A DNA stretch of 64,000 bases. It comes from Chachezhania antarctica. Its GTDB lineage: Bacteria; Pseudomonadota; Alphaproteobacteria; Rhodobacterales; Rhodobacteraceae. The stretch spans positions 722,634 to 786,633 of the forward strand of contig NZ_QZEX01000001.1 of the NCBI RefSeq assembly GCF_003646465.1. The letters are read 5' to 3'. Shown here in pieces: positions 35,805 to 43,496 of the stretch. Position 1 is the stretch's first letter. The number at the start of each line of letters is the position of its first letter. The position numbers and the translations under genes were made by a program. The notes under the pieces were generated by a model that was not told the DNA's origin, searched no databases, and saw only the letters and a list, made by a program, of their open reading frames with translations.

Positions 35805-36836
35805 TTATTCCTCCATCACGCCCTTGCGGCCCATCAGGCCCCGCGGGCGGGTGAGCAGTACGACAATGGCAACGAGGTAGATGATGATCTGGTCGATGCC
35901 GGGCAGGATGGTCTTGACCTCGTTCATCGAGGCAAAGCTTTCCAGGATGCCCAGCAGGAACCCGGCCAGCACGGCGCCGGGCAGGCTGCCCATGCCGCCG
36001 ACCACCACCACGACGAAGCTGAGGACCAGGAAATCCATGCCCATGTGATAGTTCGGTGCATTGATCGGCGCGTACATCACGCCCGCCAGCCCCGCCACCG
36101 CGGCGGCCAGCCCGAACATGATGGTGAAGCGCTTGTCGATGTCGATGCCCAGAAGGCCCACCGTCTCGCGGTCCGCCATGCCGGCGCGGACGACCATGCC
36201 GAAGGTGGTGAACTGCAGGAACGAAAAGACCGCGGCGATGATGATCGCGGCAAAGCCGAAGTAAACAAGCCGCCAGTAGGGATAGATGATCACGTTGGGA
36301 TCGAACCCCAGCAACTGGCCGAAATCGAACGATCCACGGAAGGCGTCGGGCGCCGGCGTCTGGATCGGGTTGGCGCCGTAATAGTGCTTGATCAGCTCTT
36401 GCAGAACGATGGCAAGGCCGAAGGTCACCAGGATCTGGTCGGCATGGGGGCGCTTGTAGAAATGCTTGATCAGGCCGCGTTCCATCGCGTAGCCGATGAG
36501 CAGCATGACCGGGATCGCAAAGAGGATCGCCAGCGGCACCGACCATTCGATGATCGAGGCGCCCACCTCGGGGCCGAACCAGCTTTCGATATAGGGCGTC
36601 TTGACCTTCATCGGGTTGCCCAGGAAATCGGTCCGGGTCGGGTCGACGGTTTCATAGCTGAGCGTCAGCAGGCGTTGCACGGTGACGGCGCAGAAGGCGC
36701 CGATCATGAACAAGGCGCCGTGGGCGAAGTTCACGACACCCAGCGTGCCGAAGATCAGGGTAAGGCCGAGGGCGATCAGCGCATAGGCGGACCCCTTGTC
36801 GAGCCCGTTCAGGATTTGGAGGATGATGGCATCCAT
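35805..36836 (-). CDS. LivH-type ABC transporter permease
   Basis: A 343-residue permease, LivH subfamily. Its N-terminus, LNGLDKGSAYALIALGLTLIFG and VVNFAHGALFMIGAF, is diagnostic. It is longer than many LivH proteins (about 290-300) because of an inserted segment at residues 58-90 that should face the periplasm. Spans follow to the C-terminal VVLLTRPRGLMGRKG. Preceded by a hairpin that separates it from the binding-protein gene. Substrate unknown; see the binding protein. Confidence 0.9.
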   Translation of the reverse strand: MDAIILQILNGLDKGSAYALIALGLTLIFGTLGVVNFAHGALFMIGAFCAVTVQRLLTLSYETVDPTRTDFLGNPMKVKTPYIESWFGPEVGASIIEWSVPLAILFAIPVMLLIGYAMERGLIKHFYKRPHADQILVTFGLAIVLQELIKHYYGANPIQTPAPDAFRGSFDFGQLLGFDPNVIIYPYWRLVYFGFAAIIIAAVFSFLQFTTFGMVVRAGMADRETVGLLGIDIDKRFTIMFGLAAAVAGLAGVMYAPINAPNYHMGMDFLVLSFVVVVVGGMGSLPGAVLAGFLLGILESFASMNEVKTILPGIDQIIIYLVAIVVLLTRPRGLMGRKGVMEE

Positions 36837-36921
36837 CGGCGTTCTCTCCTGGCGAAAACTGGCGGAAAGACTGTACCGCGCGACCGGTCAAATCCTTGGG
36901 CCGGTCCGGCGGTTGCAGGAT

Positions 36922-36950
36922 CCCGGCCGCGCGCCAGGCGCGCGACCGGG
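36922..36950 (-). terminator. Intra-operon hairpin after the binding-protein gene
   Basis: CCCGG-c-CGCGCG (36922-36933) pairs with CGCGCG-a-CCGGG (36939-36950) around a five-base loop, just past the stop of the binding-protein gene and before the LivH-type permease. Such elements often protect the binding-protein mRNA or partly stop transcription so that the binding protein is made in excess. Confidence 0.6.
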
Positions 36951-36962
36951 CGTTCGGTCGGA

Positions 36963-38354
36963 TCAGGCGCCCGGGTTGCAGGTGCCCAGGTTGCCGCCTG
37001 CGAACATCGGGTTGTCGGGCTCGTACCAGACCTGTGCGGTCGGCGTGATCTCGACGACTTCCAGAAGGTCGAACTCGGACTCCGGGTTGTCCTTCCCTTT
37101 CACGACCAGCACGTCCTTGAAGCACTGGTGGTCGGCCGAACGGTACAGCGTCGGGCCGTTGCCCAGGCCGTCGAACAGGAAGCCCTTGTTGGCGTCCGAC
37201 GAAATGCCCGGCAGCGAGCTGTCGTCGCCTTCCAGCGCTTCGACCACCGAACAGGGGTTGAACGAACCGCCGCGTTCCACGGCATCGGCATAAAGCAGCG
37301 TCTGCACGTAGCAGGTGTGCGCCGCCTGGCTGGGCGGGAAGCCGTACTTGGTGCCGAAGCTTTGCACGAAGGCCTTGGAGCCGTCGTCCTGCAGCGACCA
37401 GTGCCAGTTGGTGGACCCGAAGATGCCTTTCACGTTCTCGCCGGCACCCTTGGCCATCAGGCGGGAATAGAGCGGCACGACGATTTCGAAGTTCTTGCCG
37501 TTCACCTGCTTGTCACGGAGGCCGAACTGCACGGCGTTGGTCAGCGAGTTGACCATGTTCCCGCCGTAGTGGTTCAGGACCAGCACGTCGGCGCCCGAGT
37601 TCAGGACCGGCGCGATGTAGGACGAGAAGTCGGTCGACGCGAGCGGCGTCAGCACGTTGTTGACGGTTTCCCAGCCCTGTGCCTCGGTCGCGGCGGCGAT
37701 GGATTCCTGCTGCGTCCAGCCCCAGGTGTAGTCGGCCGTCAGGTGATAGGCCTTGCGGTCCGGGCCGTACAATTTGGCCAGAACCGGCGCCAGTGCGGCG
37801 CCCGACATGTAGGCATCGAAGAAGTGGCGGAAGCCGTTGGCCTTCTTGTCCTTGCCGGTGGTGTCGTTCGAATGGGTGAGGCCGGCCATGAAGATCACGC
37901 CGGCTTCCTGGCAGAGCGCCTGCACGGCCACCGCCACGCCCGAGGACGAGCCGCCGGTTATCATGATGGCGCCGTCTTTTTCGATCATCGACTTGGCCGA
38001 TGCGCGGGCGGCGTCGGATTTGGTCTGGGTGTCGCCGGTGACGTATTCCACCTTCTTGCCCAGGATCCCGTTGCCCTTCAGCGCCTTGGACGAGAAGGTG
38101 TTCAGCATTCCGCCGTCGCCTTCGCCGTTCAGATGCTCGACCGCCAGCTGGTAGGCGCGAAGCTCGTCCGCGCCTTCATCGGCATAGGGGCCGGTCTGGG
38201 GAACGTTGAAGCCCAGCGTGACCGAACTTCCCGTCGGTTCGTTCGTGAAGGCCGAGGCCTGCGAGGCCGTGAAAATCGTCGGCAGTGCCACACCGGCGCC
38301 CGCGACGGCACCAGTTTTGAGCACGCCGCGGCGCGAGATATCCTTGTTGGACAT
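36963..38354 (-). CDS. Substrate-binding protein of the liv-type ABC transporter (Tat-exported)
   Basis: A 463-residue type I periplasmic binding protein (Peripla_BP_6 family). The leader SRRGVLKTGAVAGAGVALP holds a twin-arginine motif followed by a hydrophobic stretch and ASA cleavage, so Tat export of a folded protein is likely. Mature binding-fold landmarks are SVTLGFNVPQTGPYADEGAD and MITGGSSSGVAVAVQ. ATG 38354 has GGGAGG upstream; a longer reading from 38423 would run into the promoter. First and probably most highly expressed gene of the operon. HAAT-family proteins bind amino acids, urea, amides or short acids; the divergent ScfR gene makes a short acid worth testing, but the ligand cannot be read from sequence. 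Confidence 0.9.
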   Translation of the reverse strand: MSNKDISRRGVLKTGAVAGAGVALPTIFTASQASAFTNEPTGSSVTLGFNVPQTGPYADEGADELRAYQLAVEHLNGEGDGGMLNTFSSKALKGNGILGKKVEYVTGDTQTKSDAARASAKSMIEKDGAIMITGGSSSGVAVAVQALCQEAGVIFMAGLTHSNDTTGKDKKANGFRHFFDAYMSGAALAPVLAKLYGPDRKAYHLTADYTWGWTQQESIAAATEAQGWETVNNVLTPLASTDFSSYIAPVLNSGADVLVLNHYGGNMVNSLTNAVQFGLRDKQVNGKNFEIVVPLYSRLMAKGAGENVKGIFGSTNWHWSLQDDGSKAFVQSFGTKYGFPPSQAAHTCYVQTLLYADAVERGGSFNPCSVVEALEGDDSSLPGISSDANKGFLFDGLGNGPTLYRSADHQCFKDVLVVKGKDNPESEFDLLEVVEITPTAQVWYEPDNPMFAGGNLGTCNPGA

Positions 38355-38592
38355 GGAGATCCTCCCAATTATCCCTTTTTGAATTCCGTCGCGCAGGCTC
38401 CTCTTTCCCACAGGACGGCGCACAATCGTGCAAATTCACTATGCGAGGGATATGTAAAACAATGCAATAAACCCTTTGCATGACACAAAATTTCTGTAAA
38501 AATATGAACAGCTCTATAACGCATTCAGTAAAGTTTTTACGCTGCGCTGCGGAAAGCGCTTGAAATGGTTCGATAAGCCGGGAGGAGAAGCG
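38355..38592. promoter_or_regulatory. AT-rich divergent control region, liv-type operon / ScfR gene
   Basis: About 240 bases, clearly more AT-rich than the rest. It contains TGCAAA (38429-38434), an inverted repeat TGCAA-N8-TTGCA (38463-38467 and 38476-38480), and a second repeat GTAAA-GTT-TTTAC (38528-38540). TTTGCA/TGCAAA half-sites resemble those described for the RamB/ScfR regulator family. It probably holds both promoters and ScfR binding sites; the exact boxes are inference. Confidence 0.55.
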
Positions 38593-39894
38593 CTGAGCCG
38601 GGACACACTGAGAGGTAGCAGGATCCGCGAACGCCGGACGATTGCCGGTGTGCGGCAATCCGAACTCGCCAGACAGGTGGGGATCTCGGCGTCGTATCTC
38701 AATCTCATCGAACACAACCGCCGCAGAATCGGCGGCAAGCTGCTGGTCGACATCTCGGTCGCGCTGGGGGTCGAACCTGCCGTGCTGACCGAAGGCGCCG
38801 AGGCCGCGTTGATTTCCACGCTGCGCGAAGCCGCCGCCGAGAACGCCGGCGTGTCGGCGGAAATCGACCGGGTCGACGAATTCGCCGGCCGTTTTCCGGG
38901 CTGGGCAGAGCTGTTGGCAGGCCATCACCGCCGCATCGCCTCGCTGGAACGCACGGTCGAAACCCTGTCCGACCGGCTGACCCACGACCCGCATCTGGCG
39001 GCGTCGATGCACGAGGTCCTGTCAAGCGCGGCCTCGATCCGGTCCACCGCGTCGATCCTGGCGGAATCCGAGGATCTGGAGGCCGAATGGCGCGACCGGT
39101 TCCATTCAAACCTGAACGAGGACAGCGCCCGGCTGGCCGAAAGTTCGAAGATGCTGGTGCAGTATCTGGACGAAAAGGATGGCGGTGCCGACAGGCGGGG
39201 TGTCCCGCAGGAGGACGTCGACGCGTTCCTTGAGGCGCACGGCTACCACTTCCCGGAACTGGAATCCGGTGAGGCCACGCCCGACGATCTGGCCCGCAAC
39301 GCACCGGAGCTTGGCTCGGACGCGGCAAGGGCCATGGCCCGGGGCATCCTGCGCCAGTATGCCGAAGATGCGGCGCACTTGCCGCTGGCACCCATGGCGC
39401 AGCTGATCGCGCGCCTGGGCTTCGAACCCGACCGGCTGTCGCGCGAAACCGGGGCGGGCCTGTCGCGCATGTTCCGCCGTCTGGCCGCTCTCCCGCGCAA
39501 GGTGACGGGGACGGAAACCGGGCTGGCCGTTTGCGATGCGTCGGGCAGCCTTGTGTTCAGCAAGCCCGTCGCGGGCTTCGCCCTGCCGCGGTTCGGCGCG
39601 GCCTGTCCGCTCTGGCCGCTGTTCACCGCGCTGACACGTCCGCAGACGCCCCTGCGCCGGGTGGTGGAACAGGCGGGCCGGAACCCGGGCCTGTTCGATT
39701 GCATGTCCGTGTCGTGGCCGCAGGCCGCACCGGGCTTCAACGGGGATGCACAGCTGATGGCCGCCATGCTTGTCGTGCCGCTAAGGGGCGAGCCCGATCC
39801 CGATCCGATCCCCGTCGGCGTCAGCTGCCGCATCTGTACGCGGCGGAACTGCCGGTCGCGGCGGGAACGGTCGATCCTGAAGGAAGGGTTTTGA
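38593..39894 (+). CDS. ScfR/RamB-type short-chain fatty acid metabolism regulator
   Basis: A 433-residue XRE-type regulator of the short-chain fatty acid regulator family (DUF2083). The N-terminal helix-turn-helix contains ELARQVGISASYLNLIEHNR. A long middle domain follows, and the C-terminus carries the family's cysteine motif CRICTRRNC. The likely start is CTG 38593: it follows GGAGGAG (38581-38587) by five bases and gives the family-like N-terminus SRDTLRGSRIRERRT. The only other in-frame start is TTG 38560, which would translate through that ribosome site and lacks one of its own. Divergent from the liv-type importer and upstream of a two-component cluster. Relatives control acetate, propionate or glyoxylate genes; the local target is probably the importer and itself. 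Confidence 0.82.
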   Translation: MSRDTLRGSRIRERRTIAGVRQSELARQVGISASYLNLIEHNRRRIGGKLLVDISVALGVEPAVLTEGAEAALISTLREAAAENAGVSAEIDRVDEFAGRFPGWAELLAGHHRRIASLERTVETLSDRLTHDPHLAASMHEVLSSAASIRSTASILAESEDLEAEWRDRFHSNLNEDSARLAESSKMLVQYLDEKDGGADRRGVPQEDVDAFLEAHGYHFPELESGEATPDDLARNAPELGSDAARAMARGILRQYAEDAAHLPLAPMAQLIARLGFEPDRLSRETGAGLSRMFRRLAALPRKVTGTETGLAVCDASGSLVFSKPVAGFALPRFGAACPLWPLFTALTRPQTPLRRVVEQAGRNPGLFDCMSVSWPQAAPGFNGDAQLMAAMLVVPLRGEPDPDPIPVGVSCRICTRRNCRSRRERSILKEGF

Positions 39895-39993
39895 CACTGC
39901 GAACGGGCGGCGGGTAAGCTGCGGGACACACCATGGGGGCGGAACCAACCGGGGAACACAATTCCGGGGCCGTCCGGGAGGGATGGAAACTCG

Positions 39994-40374
39994 ATGGGCC
40001 GAAAGGTTTTGCTGATCGAGGATGAAGCGAACATCGCCGAGGCGATCCGCTTTCTTCTGGCGCGTGAGGGCTGGCAGGTCGAGGTCCACGCCGACGGGAC
40101 GGACGCGGTCGACGTGATCCGTGCAAGCGCCCCCGATCTTGTCATTCTGGATGTCATGCTTCCGGGGAAAAGCGGGATGGACGTGCTGCAGGAATTGCGG
40201 GCCAACGGGCCGATGCGATCCCTGCCGGTGCTGATGCTGACGGCCCGTGGCCAGTCCCGCGACCGCGAGATGGCCGAACAGGCCGGCGCGAGCCGCTTCA
40301 TGACCAAGCCGTTTTCGAATGCCGAGGTGCTGACCGCCGTGCGCGATCTGGTCGCCGGGGCCGCCCGGCCATGA
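39994..40374 (+). CDS. Single-domain response regulator
   Basis: A 126-residue CheY-like receiver with no output domain. The acidic pocket is E9-D10, the phospho-acceptor is D53 (in LVILDVMLPG), the conserved Thr is T83 and the Lys is K105 (MTKPF), so it looks fully functional. It is translated with the next gene (ATGA overlap) and then the symporter-kinase, its likely cognate kinase. Without a DNA-binding part it may relay phosphate, bind a partner protein, or act as a phosphate sink. A FliM/FliN-type protein downstream is a possible target, since receivers bind FliM in chemotaxis. Confidence 0.9.
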   Translation: MGRKVLLIEDEANIAEAIRFLLAREGWQVEVHADGTDAVDVIRASAPDLVILDVMLPGKSGMDVLQELRANGPMRSLPVLMLTARGQSRDREMAEQAGASRFMTKPFSNAEVLTAVRDLVAGAARP

Positions 40375-40715
40375 CCGAGCGTCCGCCTCCGGTCTTCCTG
40401 GAGCGCCGCAGCTATCGCCGCCGCCGCATCATCGACGCGATCCGCGTGCTGCCCCTGTTCGGCACCGCGCTGTTCGTGCTGCCGCTTCTGTGGCCCACGG
40501 CGCAGCGGGAGGAGGCAACGGGCATCCCCGCCGTCGCCATGTCGGACATCCTTGTCTATATCTTCGGCGCCTGGGCGCTGCTGATCGCAGCCATCGTGGG
40601 CCTGAGTTACCTGGAAAGGTCGCTGTCAGACGACGCGGACGATACCCTCGACGACTGGCCCGATCCGTCCCGCCCCGAAAGCACGGATCCGCGCGCGGAG
40701 AGAGAGGCGATCTGA
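40371..40715 (+). CDS. Small two-span membrane protein in the symporter-kinase operon
   Basis: A 114-residue protein. A basic N-terminus (LERRSYRRRRI) precedes membrane spans at about residues 28-43 and 60-78, then an acidic tail (about 80-114, DDADDTLDDWPDP). The positive-inside pattern places both ends in the cytosol. I do not recognise a family. It overlaps the receiver stop by four bases and ends one base before the kinase start, so tight coupling suggests a subunit or assembly partner of the kinase, similar in place to the small membrane subunits that accompany some solute-symporter proteins. Confidence 0.75.
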   Translation: MTERPPPVFLERRSYRRRRIIDAIRVLPLFGTALFVLPLLWPTAQREEATGIPAVAMSDILVYIFGAWALLIAAIVGLSYLERSLSDDADDTLDDWPDPSRPESTDPRAEREAI

Positions 40716-43394
40716 ATGGCGTCTCTCGACCTCATGGTGCTGGTCTGCCTGATCTACGTGGCCTTCCTGTTCCTTGTCGCCTTCGCGGCCGAACGGATCG
40801 CCGCGCATCGCACCGTGGCCTGGCTGCAATCGCCGTGGATCTACACCCTGTCCCTGTCGATCTACTGCACGGCGTGGACGTTCTACGGCGCCGTGGGCTA
40901 TGCCGCGCGGTCGGGGATGGAGTTCGTGACGATCTACCTTGGCCCCACGCTTGTCATGGCGGGCTGGTGGTGGGGACTGCGCAAGCTGGTGCGTATCGGG
41001 CGCAGCCAGCGGGTGACATCCATCGCGGACCTGATCTCGGCCCGCTATGGCAAGTCGAACCTGCTGGCCATCGGGGTGACCATGCTCGCCGTGATCGGGG
41101 TGACCCCCTATATCGCGCTGCAACTGCAATCGATCACGCTGTCCTTCGCGGCGTTCTCCGCGCTCGATCCCGGTGAGACCTTCGATGAAAAGCTGGCGGT
41201 CTTCTGGGCGGCCGGGGGGCTGGCCGTCTTCGCGATCCTGTTCGGGACACGGAACCTCGACGCCAACGAACGCCATCACGGGGTGGTCACCGCCGTCGCG
41301 CTGGAGGCCGTGGTCAAGCTGGTGGCACTTCTGTCGGTGGGGATCTTCGTCGTCTGGGGCCTGTCGGGGGGGATCGGGCCGACGATGGAGCGGATCGACG
41401 CCTCGCGCATCGGGCAATGGCATGTCGACAGCAGCCGCTGGCTGACGATCACCGCGCTGTCGGCCGCCGCCTTCCTGTGCCTGCCGCGCATGTTCCAGGT
41501 GATGGTGGTCGAGAACTCGGACGAAGGCCACCTGCGCACGGCATCCTGGGCGTTTCCGCTGTACCTTCTGCTGATGAGCCTTTTCGTCGTCCCCATCGCC
41601 GCCGTGGGGCTGGAGGTGATGCCCGACAGCGCCAACCCCGATCTCTTCGTGCTGACCCTGCCCTTGCAGGAGGGCAAGACGGTGCTGGCCATGCTGGCCT
41701 TCCTGGGCGGGTTTTCATCGGCCACGTCGATGGTGATCGTCGCGGCCATGGCGCTGTCGACCATGCTGTCGAACCACGTGGTGATGCCGATCTGGCTGGC
41801 CTTCAAGAAAACCGGCGCGCAGGTTTCGGGCGATGCGCGGGCGGTGGTGCTGACGGCGCGGCGGATCTCCATCGCCGTGATCATGGTGCTGGGCTACTTC
41901 TATTATTCGCTGTCGGGCGGCGGCGCGGCGCTGGCGTCGATCGGGATCATCGCCTTTGCCGGGGTGGCGCAGATCCTGCCGGTGATGATCGGCGGGATGT
42001 TCTGGCGGGGCGCGACCCGGATCGGCGCAGCGGTGGGGCTGACCGTGGGCTTCGTGCTCTGGGCCTACACGCTGCTTCTGCCGGGGCTGGGCGGCGGCGC
42101 GCTGCCCGATCACGTGATGGCAGAGGGCCTGTTCGGCATCAGCTGGCTGCGCCCGCAGGCCCTGTTCGGGTTCGTGGGCCTCGACCCCGTGGTGCATTCC
42201 GTGTTCTTCAGCCTGCTTCTGAACACGCTGACTTTCTGTGCCCTGTCCATCGTGACCTTCCCCAGCCCGCTGGAACGCCTGCAGGGCGCGCAATTCGTCA
42301 ACGTGTTCGACCATTCCACCGCCGCGCGTCGGTGGACGGGGTCGGTCGCGCAAAGCGAAGACCTGATGATCATGACCCAGCGCCTGCTGGGCGCGGCCGA
42401 GGCGCAATCGCTGTTCGCCACCGAGGCAAAGCGCCAGGGTGTCACCGGACAACTGCCCACGCCGACGCCCGCCTTTCTGGAACGGCTGGAACGTGTGCTC
42501 TCCGGCTCCGTCGGGGCGGCGACGGCCCATGCGATGGTCGACCAGATCGTCGGGCGGTCGGCGGTGTCGGTCGAAGACCTGCTGGCCGTGGCGGACGAAA
42601 GCGCGCAGATGCTGGAATATTCCAGCCAGCTGGAAGCCAAGTCCGATGAACTGGCCCGCACCGCGCACCAATTGCGCGAGGCGAACGACAAGCTGACCCA
42701 GATCAGCCTGCAGAAGGACAGCTTCCTCAGCCAAGTCAGTCACGAACTGCGCACGCCAATGACGTCTATCCGCGCGTTTTCCGAGATCCTGCGCGATTCG
42801 GAAGCCCTGGGCCCCGAAGATCAGCGCCGCTATGCCAACATCATCCATGACGAAGCACTGCGTCTGACGCGTCTTCTGGACGATCTGCTGGATCTGAGCG
42901 TGCTGGAAAACGGCCGTGTGACGCTGAACATGCGCGAAGGTCAGCTGGCCGATGTGCTCGACCGTTCGGTCGATGCCGCGCTGGCGGGGGCGGACAGGCC
43001 GCTGCACGTGCGGCGAAAACGCGGGGCCGAGGAGGTGGAGGTCGCGACCGACCTCGACCGGCTGGCGCAGGTCTTCATCAACCTGATCACCAACGCGCAG
43101 AAATATTGCGATGCGCCAAGGCCAGAACTCACGATCCGCGTCCACAAGCATGCCGCCGGCGTGACGGTCGATTTCCTGGATAACGGCAGCGGTATCCCGG
43201 CAGAGGCGCAGGCGACGGTGTTCGAGAAATTCTCGCGCGTGCATGCCGAACGGGCCGGGGGCGCAGGCCTGGGCCTTGCGATCTGCCGCGAGATCATGCT
43301 GCGCCTTGGCGGCGACATCGCCTACCTGCCACGGCCCGGCGGCGCCGCCTTCCGCGTGAACCTGCCCGCGGCGCTGGTGCGCGAAGCGGCCTGA
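40716..43394 (+). CDS. Sodium:solute symporter-domain sensor histidine kinase
   Basis: An 892-residue fusion of an SSF (PutP/ActP-like) transporter domain of about 13 spans (residues 1-530), a linker that may include a STAC-type helical region (about 545-630), and a kinase core. The HisKA phospho-acceptor is H676 in QVSHELRTPMTS. The ATPase domain has the N box (FINLITNAQKY), G1 (DNGSGIP) and G2 (GGAGLGLAI). Architecture matches CbrA, CrbS and MxtR, where relatives control histidine or acetate use. It should sense, and perhaps move, a small solute such as acetate, and signal to the receiver encoded two genes upstream. The ScfR gene nearby fits a role in short acids. Substrate is inference. 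Confidence 0.92.
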   Translation: MASLDLMVLVCLIYVAFLFLVAFAAERIAAHRTVAWLQSPWIYTLSLSIYCTAWTFYGAVGYAARSGMEFVTIYLGPTLVMAGWWWGLRKLVRIGRSQRVTSIADLISARYGKSNLLAIGVTMLAVIGVTPYIALQLQSITLSFAAFSALDPGETFDEKLAVFWAAGGLAVFAILFGTRNLDANERHHGVVTAVALEAVVKLVALLSVGIFVVWGLSGGIGPTMERIDASRIGQWHVDSSRWLTITALSAAAFLCLPRMFQVMVVENSDEGHLRTASWAFPLYLLLMSLFVVPIAAVGLEVMPDSANPDLFVLTLPLQEGKTVLAMLAFLGGFSSATSMVIVAAMALSTMLSNHVVMPIWLAFKKTGAQVSGDARAVVLTARRISIAVIMVLGYFYYSLSGGGAALASIGIIAFAGVAQILPVMIGGMFWRGATRIGAAVGLTVGFVLWAYTLLLPGLGGGALPDHVMAEGLFGISWLRPQALFGFVGLDPVVHSVFFSLLLNTLTFCALSIVTFPSPLERLQGAQFVNVFDHSTAARRWTGSVAQSEDLMIMTQRLLGAAEAQSLFATEAKRQGVTGQLPTPTPAFLERLERVLSGSVGAATAHAMVDQIVGRSAVSVEDLLAVADESAQMLEYSSQLEAKSDELARTAHQLREANDKLTQISLQKDSFLSQVSHELRTPMTSIRAFSEILRDSEALGPEDQRRYANIIHDEALRLTRLLDDLLDLSVLENGRVTLNMREGQLADVLDRSVDAALAGADRPLHVRRKRGAEEVEVATDLDRLAQVFINLITNAQKYCDAPRPELTIRVHKHAAGVTVDFLDNGSGIPAEAQATVFEKFSRVHAERAGGAGLGLAICREIMLRLGGDIAYLPRPGGAAFRVNLPAALVREAA

Positions 43395-43496
43395 CGCCCT
43401 TACCGGGAATGGCGCGGAGTAAAGACAATCGTAACGTCCTATGCGCTATGACGGGTCCCGAGTGTGGGCGGACATGTGACTGGGGCGGATGCACCG

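Noticed and set aside
35319..38483. A 1054-codon open frame on the plus strand opposite the liv-type genes
   Set aside because: Antisense to LivM, LivH and binding-protein genes, all with clear family motifs.
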